The notes under the pieces are model-generated. The model was not told the origin of the DNA. It ran no database searches and saw only the letters and a program-made list of their open reading frames with translations. Shown piece after piece: positions 37,985 through 38,157 of a stretch of DNA of 38,157 bases. The stretch's first letter is position 1. Each line of letters starts with the position of its first letter. Source of the DNA: Bacteroidaceae bacterium (GTDB lineage Bacteria; Bacteroidota; Bacteroidia; Bacteroidales; Bacteroidaceae); assembly GCA_024401095.1 (NCBI GenBank), contig JAKSLR010000030.1:1-38157 (forward strand). Reading direction: 5' to 3'. The position numbers and the translations under genes are program-made.

Positions 37985-38049
37985 TTTCTTAGAATCCGTA
38001 TTAAGCATTAATAATAGTTTTAAAAGCATTGTTTCACTGTTTTTGGGGT

Positions 38050-38110
38050 TCTGAGTTCTGAGTTTTGAGTTACTCACTACTCACAACTCATCACTCACAA
38101 CCCATCACTC
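38050..38110. repeat. Low-complexity ACTCA/TGAGT repeat
   Basis: The pentamers ACTCA and TGAGT recur irregularly, for example ACTCACTACTCACAACTCAT. It separates the smalltalk gene from the gene at the right edge. Such strings appear non-coding here. Confidence 0.6.
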
Positions 38111-38111
38111 A

Positions 38112-38157
38112 TTAATCTCCCATATCGTCGTCATCACCACCGGCTGGAGGCGTTACA
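38112..38157 (-). CDS. C-terminus of a probable HU-like DNA-binding protein (partial)
   Basis: A frame entering from the right edge ends TAA (38112-38114) and encodes VTPPAGGDDDDMGD. Gly- and Asp-rich tails of this sort end the HU-family proteins I recall upstream of smalltalk and M15/amidase genes in Bacteroidetes. The DNA-binding domain is outside the window, so the call rests on the tail and neighbours. Confidence 0.45.
   Translation of the reverse strand, partial: VTPPAGGDDDDMGD

Overview
The window reads as a gut-type Bacteroidales chromosome (Bacteroides/Phocaeicola/Prevotella-like). Supporting signs are several TAnnTTTG promoter elements placed just upstream of start codons, fimbrillin-like and BspA-like lipoproteins with Bacteroidetes lipoboxes, an M64 peptidase, a smalltalk-type peptide, and scarce Shine-Dalgarno sequences. 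No tRNA, rRNA, CRISPR array or insertion sequence was seen.

Layout. 1-4394: the tail of an unidentified gene, dnaK (-), an outer-membrane barrel protein (-) and an exported esterase-like-phytase protein (+). 4391-11022: a regulatory cluster with a translationally coupled histidine kinase pair (one member lacks the phospho-accepting His), a stand-alone receiver protein, a 7-TM membrane-anchored AraC-type regulator, and a second sensor kinase with a periplasmic-binding-like sensor, preceded by a possible leader ORF/hairpin. 11096-26820: an exopolysaccharide locus in two converging units that meet at a shared terminator near 15.3 kb. The + unit is rfbA, a Wza-like lipoprotein and a Wzc-type tyrosine kinase. 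The - unit starts from a good promoter at 26.8 kb and holds an SLBB export protein, a Wzz-like protein, a flippase, a polymerase, a GT2, a GT4, a GT4 fused to a nucleotidyltransferase, and a DUF1972-type GT.

26895-29684 holds the most unusual group: a PqqD-like (RRE-fold) protein, an HprK-like P-loop kinase fused to an S26B-type signal-peptidase-like domain, a separately promoted 33-residue acidic peptide, and a fimbrillin-like lipoprotein. With the PF14907-type nucleotidyltransferase domain inside the adjacent sugar locus, this resembles a rearranged HPr-rel-A-type system and is the best candidate here for an undescribed peptide-modification system tied to surface polysaccharide.

29949-35723 carries surface and secreted proteins on the + strand: a lipoprotein with eight 26-residue BspA/DUF285-like repeats, an M64 metallopeptidase lipoprotein, a hexapeptide acyltransferase and a small lipoprotein. 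35724-38157 has a dispersed intergenic repeat (two direct copies and one diverged inverted copy) around an SGNH hydrolase and an M15 peptidase, then a smalltalk-type peptide and the acidic C-terminus of a probable HU-like protein running off the edge.

Overall, a sensor/regulator block sits next to surface-polysaccharide synthesis and export, followed by surface lipoproteins and a putative peptide-modifying cassette. Functional links between blocks are inferred from proximity only. All identifications are from reading the sequence; no database search was run.
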